Assembly: GCF_949628265.1 (NCBI RefSeq)
Contig: NC_088788.1
Location: 16,554,001-16,618,000, forward strand
DNA from: Cloeon dipterum
Lineage: Eukaryota > Arthropoda > Insecta > Ephemeroptera > Baetidae
Direction: 5' to 3'
DNA length: 64,000 nucleotides
Notes under the pieces: generated by a model
Told to the model about the DNA's origin: nothing
Databases searched by the model: none
What the model saw: the letters and a program-made list of their open reading frames with translations, nothing else
Translations under genes and position numbers: made by a program
Shown: positions 61,295 to 64,000 of the stretch, piece after piece
Position numbering within the stretch: position 1 is the first letter of the stretch
How the letters are laid out: each line of letters starts with the position of its first letter

Positions 61295-61297
61295 TTC

Positions 61298-61315
61298 TGG
61301 TGACCACCGACTGAA
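61298..61315 (+). other. Putative primer-binding site
   Basis: TGGTGACCACCGACTGAA starts with the TGG that pairs with the CCA end of a tRNA and lies where the LTR gives way to the leader. I cannot assign the tRNA without a tRNA set from the same genome. Confidence 0.5.
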
Positions 61316-61393
61316 GACACGAACACGGCCCAATAAAGGAAATTCGTCGTGCAAGATTTTGAATAATTCGCCGACTGAAAATTCTTCCCAACA

Positions 61394-62212
61394 ATGGCTC
61401 AGAACAACGCTCAGGGTGATGGTGCAGTTCATCGAATTGTATGCCAGCTACCTTCATTCTGGAAGGATAACCCTGACTACTGGTTCCGCAACGCCGAGAG
61501 CAACTTTCACATCGCGAACATCACGGCGCCGACAACGAGGTACCACTACGTGGTGAGAAGCCTCGACCAGGCGGCTGTGCGCGAGCTCACCGACATCCTC
61601 GACGACGATGCTCTGCGTACCAACTATGAGGAGTTTAAAAAGAAGGTAATTGCTCGGTTTTCATTGACTGACGAGAAGAAGCTGCGCGAGCTGCTCTCTA
61701 CTGCTGAGTTGGGTGATCGTACCCCCTCACAGCTCCTGCGCCATCTTCGTTCCCTCGCCGGCGCCAATGTTCCGGACAAAATGATGCGCACCCTCTGGGC
61801 GGACAAACTGCCCGCCGCAGTGCAGACTTGCCTCGCACCTCATCCTACCATGGCTCTGGAGGAACTGACTGTGATTGCCGATAGCGTGTTTGATGTTGTG
61901 AAGATGCAACGCTCCAGTCAGGTATGCGCCGCCACCTCCTCTCCCTCCGACCCCATTGCTGAACTGTCTCGTAGACTTGAAGTTCTGGAGACTAACCAGC
62001 GGTCTTCTCGGCCGCAAGGTCAGTATCGGGGAAACTGGAGGAATCGTTATGACCGCTCTCGTTCTCGCAACAATCGGGAATCTGATGACTATTGCTACTA
62101 TCATCGCAGATTCAAAGAGCAAGCCTACAAATGCGAAAAACCATGCTCTTACACTCCTAAAGCTGCCTCCCCTAACTCGACCAACAAGTCAAACTCCAAC
62201 GGCAGGGTTTAG
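61394..62212 (+). CDS. gag: Retrotransposon gag
   Basis: Nucleocapsid-forming protein of the element, 272 residues. The N-terminal part ([20 protein letters not shown]) is the retrotransposon-type gag fold common in arthropod Ty3/gypsy elements, with a conserved LRHLRSLAG and [11 protein letters not shown] stretch. Residues from about 238 have a zinc-finger-like C-x2-H...C-x3-C arrangement (CYYHRRF...CEKPC) preceded by an arginine-rich segment, probably for RNA binding. The ATG at 61394 is the first in frame after the leader. The stop TAG at 62210-62212 lies inside the start of pol, which is in the -1 frame. Confidence 0.9.
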   Translation: MAQNNAQGDGAVHRIVCQLPSFWKDNPDYWFRNAESNFHIANITAPTTRYHYVVRSLDQAAVRELTDILDDDALRTNYEEFKKKVIARFSLTDEKKLRELLSTAELGDRTPSQLLRHLRSLAGANVPDKMMRTLWADKLPAAVQTCLAPHPTMALEELTVIADSVFDVVKMQRSSQVCAATSSPSDPIAELSRRLEVLETNQRSSRPQGQYRGNWRNRYDRSRSRNNRESDDYCYYHRRFKEQAYKCEKPCSYTPKAASPNSTNKSNSNGRV

Positions 62213-64000
62213 TGGCCGACAGCTCCTGCCAAGAGGTCACAGGCCGACTCTTTATAACTGATAAAAACTCAAAAGTACAATTTTTGATCGATACAGGCGC
62301 TGACCTTTGCGTTTTTCCTCGATCATTAGTTGCTGGCCGTCGCACTCAAACTGATTACAAGCTTTTTGCTGCGAACGGCACTCAAATAAATACTTTTGGC
62401 CTTATTTCCATGACTCTGAATTTTGGACTGAGGCGTGATTTCTCCTGGAACTTTGTAATTGCTGATGTCACAAAACCAATTATTGGTATAGACTTCCTTG
62501 CCCACTACAATCTGCTGGTGGATGTTCGACGGCGAAGCCTCATCGACGGGACAACCAACCTCTCCATCTGCGGCAGGGCTGATTCAAGTCCTACGCAGAC
62601 CAGTGTGAAAGCACTACAAAGCAATATTTCCTCCTACCAAGCAATTTTGCAGGAGTTTCCAGATTTGTTTCGACCTTCTGGCGTGCAAAGAGAGGTGAAG
62701 CACAAGACTCAGCATTACATTAGACTGACTGAGGGACCGCCAATTCGTGCGAAGCCGCGCCGTCTCGACCCTCAACGACTGAAAGCGGCTAAAGCAGAGT
62801 TCGAGGCTCTGGTAGCGAGTGGTGTTATCCGACGCTCCGACAGCTCTTATGCCTCGGCTCTCCACCTTGTCCCTAAAAAAGACAATTCTTGGCGCCCCTG
62901 TGGCGACTACAGAGCGATTAATGCTCGAACTGTCCCAGATATGTATCCTTTGCGCCACATCCAAGATTTTGCTTATAACTTGTCGGGCTGCAAAATTTTC
63001 TCCAAGCTCGATTTAGTTAAAGCATACAATCAGATCCCTGTTAACCCAGATGACGTGCCTAAAACTGCAATTTGCACTCCATTCGGTTTATTTGAATTTA
63101 TTTTCATGCCGTTTGGACTTCGCAATGCTGCTCAAACATGTCAACGCCTGCTCGACGAGATCACCCAAGGTCTCGAATTTTGTTTTCCCTACCTGGACGA
63201 CATCCTGATCGCCTCGAAGGACGAAGAAGAGCATAAGGCACATCTCCGCACGCTTTTCAAGAGACTCAGCGATCACGGAATCCTACTGAACATCGCCAAA
63301 TGCGAGCTAGGAGTCGCTGAAATTGACTTTTTGGGATACAAAATCACTGCAGAAGGAACCAAACCGCGCAATGAACGCGTAGATGCCATTTCCAAGTTCC
63401 CCAAACCCGAGACTTGCGGTCAATTGAGAAGTTTTCTCGGCATGCTAAATTTTTATCATCGGTTCCTGAAGACTGCTGCGCAAGATCAAGCTCCGCTCCA
63501 CGCAATGCTCGCTGGCAAGACGAAGAAACACAAAAATGAGCCCCTGAAATGGTCTGCTGAAACAGAAGCAGCTTTTCAGCAGTGCAAAGACACTTTGGCC
63601 CAGTGCACGCTCCTCGCTCATCCCTTTGACGACAAACCTCTTGCAGTTGTCACTGATGCTTCTGATTTTGCGATGGGCGCAGCGCTTCAACAGCTGGTTG
63701 ATGGTGAGTGGCAACCCTTAGCATTCTATTCCAAAAAGCTCACCCCTTGCCAAAAGAAATATTCGCCTTATGACCGCGAGCTACTTGCGATTTACGAGTC
63801 ATTGAAATATTTTCGTCACATGATAGAAGCGCGAAGTTTTGTCATTTTCACCGATCATGAACCAATAACACACGCCTTCAAACTCAACAGAGACAATTGC
63901 TCCCCTCGTCAATATCGACATCTTGATTTTATCTCCCAATTTACGACCGACATTCGACATATCAACGGACTCCTTAACGTTGTCGCTGATACACTGTCAC
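62176..64000 (+). CDS. pol: Retrotransposon pol (protease, reverse transcriptase, RNase H), truncated by window
   Basis: Open in the -1 frame relative to gag from 62176 to the last base, so it overlaps gag by 37 bases and probably needs ribosomal frameshifting. In order: aspartic protease with LIDTGAD (about 62284-62304); reverse transcriptase with [34 protein letters not shown] and the catalytic [11 protein letters not shown] (about 63187); RNase H with [32 protein letters not shown] and [11 protein letters not shown]. The thumb/connection segment [16 protein letters not shown] is typical of Ty3/gypsy. No stop or frame break was found. I saw no canonical X-XXY-YYZ slippery heptamer in the gag frame within the overlap. 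Confidence 0.92.

Larger units (their letters stand above)
61047..64000 (+). mobile_element. Ty3/gypsy-type LTR retrotransposon, 5' part
   Basis: Order of parts: 5' LTR, primer-binding site, gag, then pol with protease, reverse transcriptase and RNase H; the window ends before the integrase and the 3' LTR. Both reading frames are open throughout, with no internal stop, so the copy looks young or intact. It lies next to, and probably in an intron of, the minus-strand gene ending at 59187, in the opposite orientation. The exact left boundary and target-site duplication cannot be set without the 3' LTR. Confidence 0.93.

Noticed and set aside
62201..62212. GGGTTTA as a classical -1 frameshift heptamer
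   Set aside because: The gag-frame codons here are AGG GTT TAG, so the heptamer is not in the register (XXY YYZ in the zero frame) that the mechanism needs.
1..64000. tRNA, rRNA, CRISPR array or prokaryotic operon
   Set aside because: I looked for cloverleaf-type A/B boxes, spaced direct repeats and closely packed same-strand genes and saw none that hold up; the only tightly packed pair is BBIP1-LMBRD2.

Overview
The window is eukaryotic nuclear DNA, most likely from an insect or close arthropod relative. Coding exons are short and GC-richer, bounded by good GT-AG sites, and sit in AT-rich introns, many of them only 51-60 bases long. The proteins read as metazoan orthologues, and the N-terminus of the Chip/LDB protein resembles that of fly Chip. 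I cannot name the species. There is no CRISPR array, operon, tRNA or rRNA. Exon models below were built by hand: every listed exon chain keeps frame across all its junctions.

Layout, left to right. (1) 794-5135 (+): 3' ten exons of a MOXD1-like copper monooxygenase whose 5' end lies outside the window. (2) 7682-12840 (-): a GALNT1/13-type polypeptide GalNAc-transferase (Pgant9-like) with two interchangeable 181-base exons. (3) 15532-21512 (+): a second, divergently arranged GalNAc-transferase. (4) 21676-26037 (-): ASCC2, tail to tail with gene 3. (5) 26816-27028 and 27041-32832 (+): BBIP1 and LMBRD2, in the same frame and only 12 bases apart, probably on one dicistronic mRNA that diverges from ASCC2. 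(6) 35687-55050 (-): Chip/LDB, with a long glycine/proline-rich isoform and a shorter one from an internal first exon near 40.7-40.8 kb. (7) 59187-60731 (-): the last two exons of an unrecognised, probably nuclear, protein. (8) 61047-64000 (+): the 5' LTR, gag and most of pol of an apparently intact Ty3/gypsy-type retrotransposon, cut by the window edge.

The genes do not form one pathway. Two encode Golgi O-glycosylation enzymes and may share a 2.7-kb divergent promoter region. ASCC2 (ribosome quality control and alkylation repair) and BBIP1 (BBSome, cilium) / LMBRD2 (receptor-related membrane protein) share a bidirectional promoter region of about 0.8 kb. Chip is a LIM-homeodomain cofactor with a large, possibly multi-promoter 5' region. 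Non-coding sequence carries several short dispersed repeats and three kinds of foldback element.

The observations I rate highest are the mutually exclusive exon pair that swaps the catalytic loop of the Pgant9-like enzyme, and the BBIP1-LMBRD2 dicistronic arrangement.
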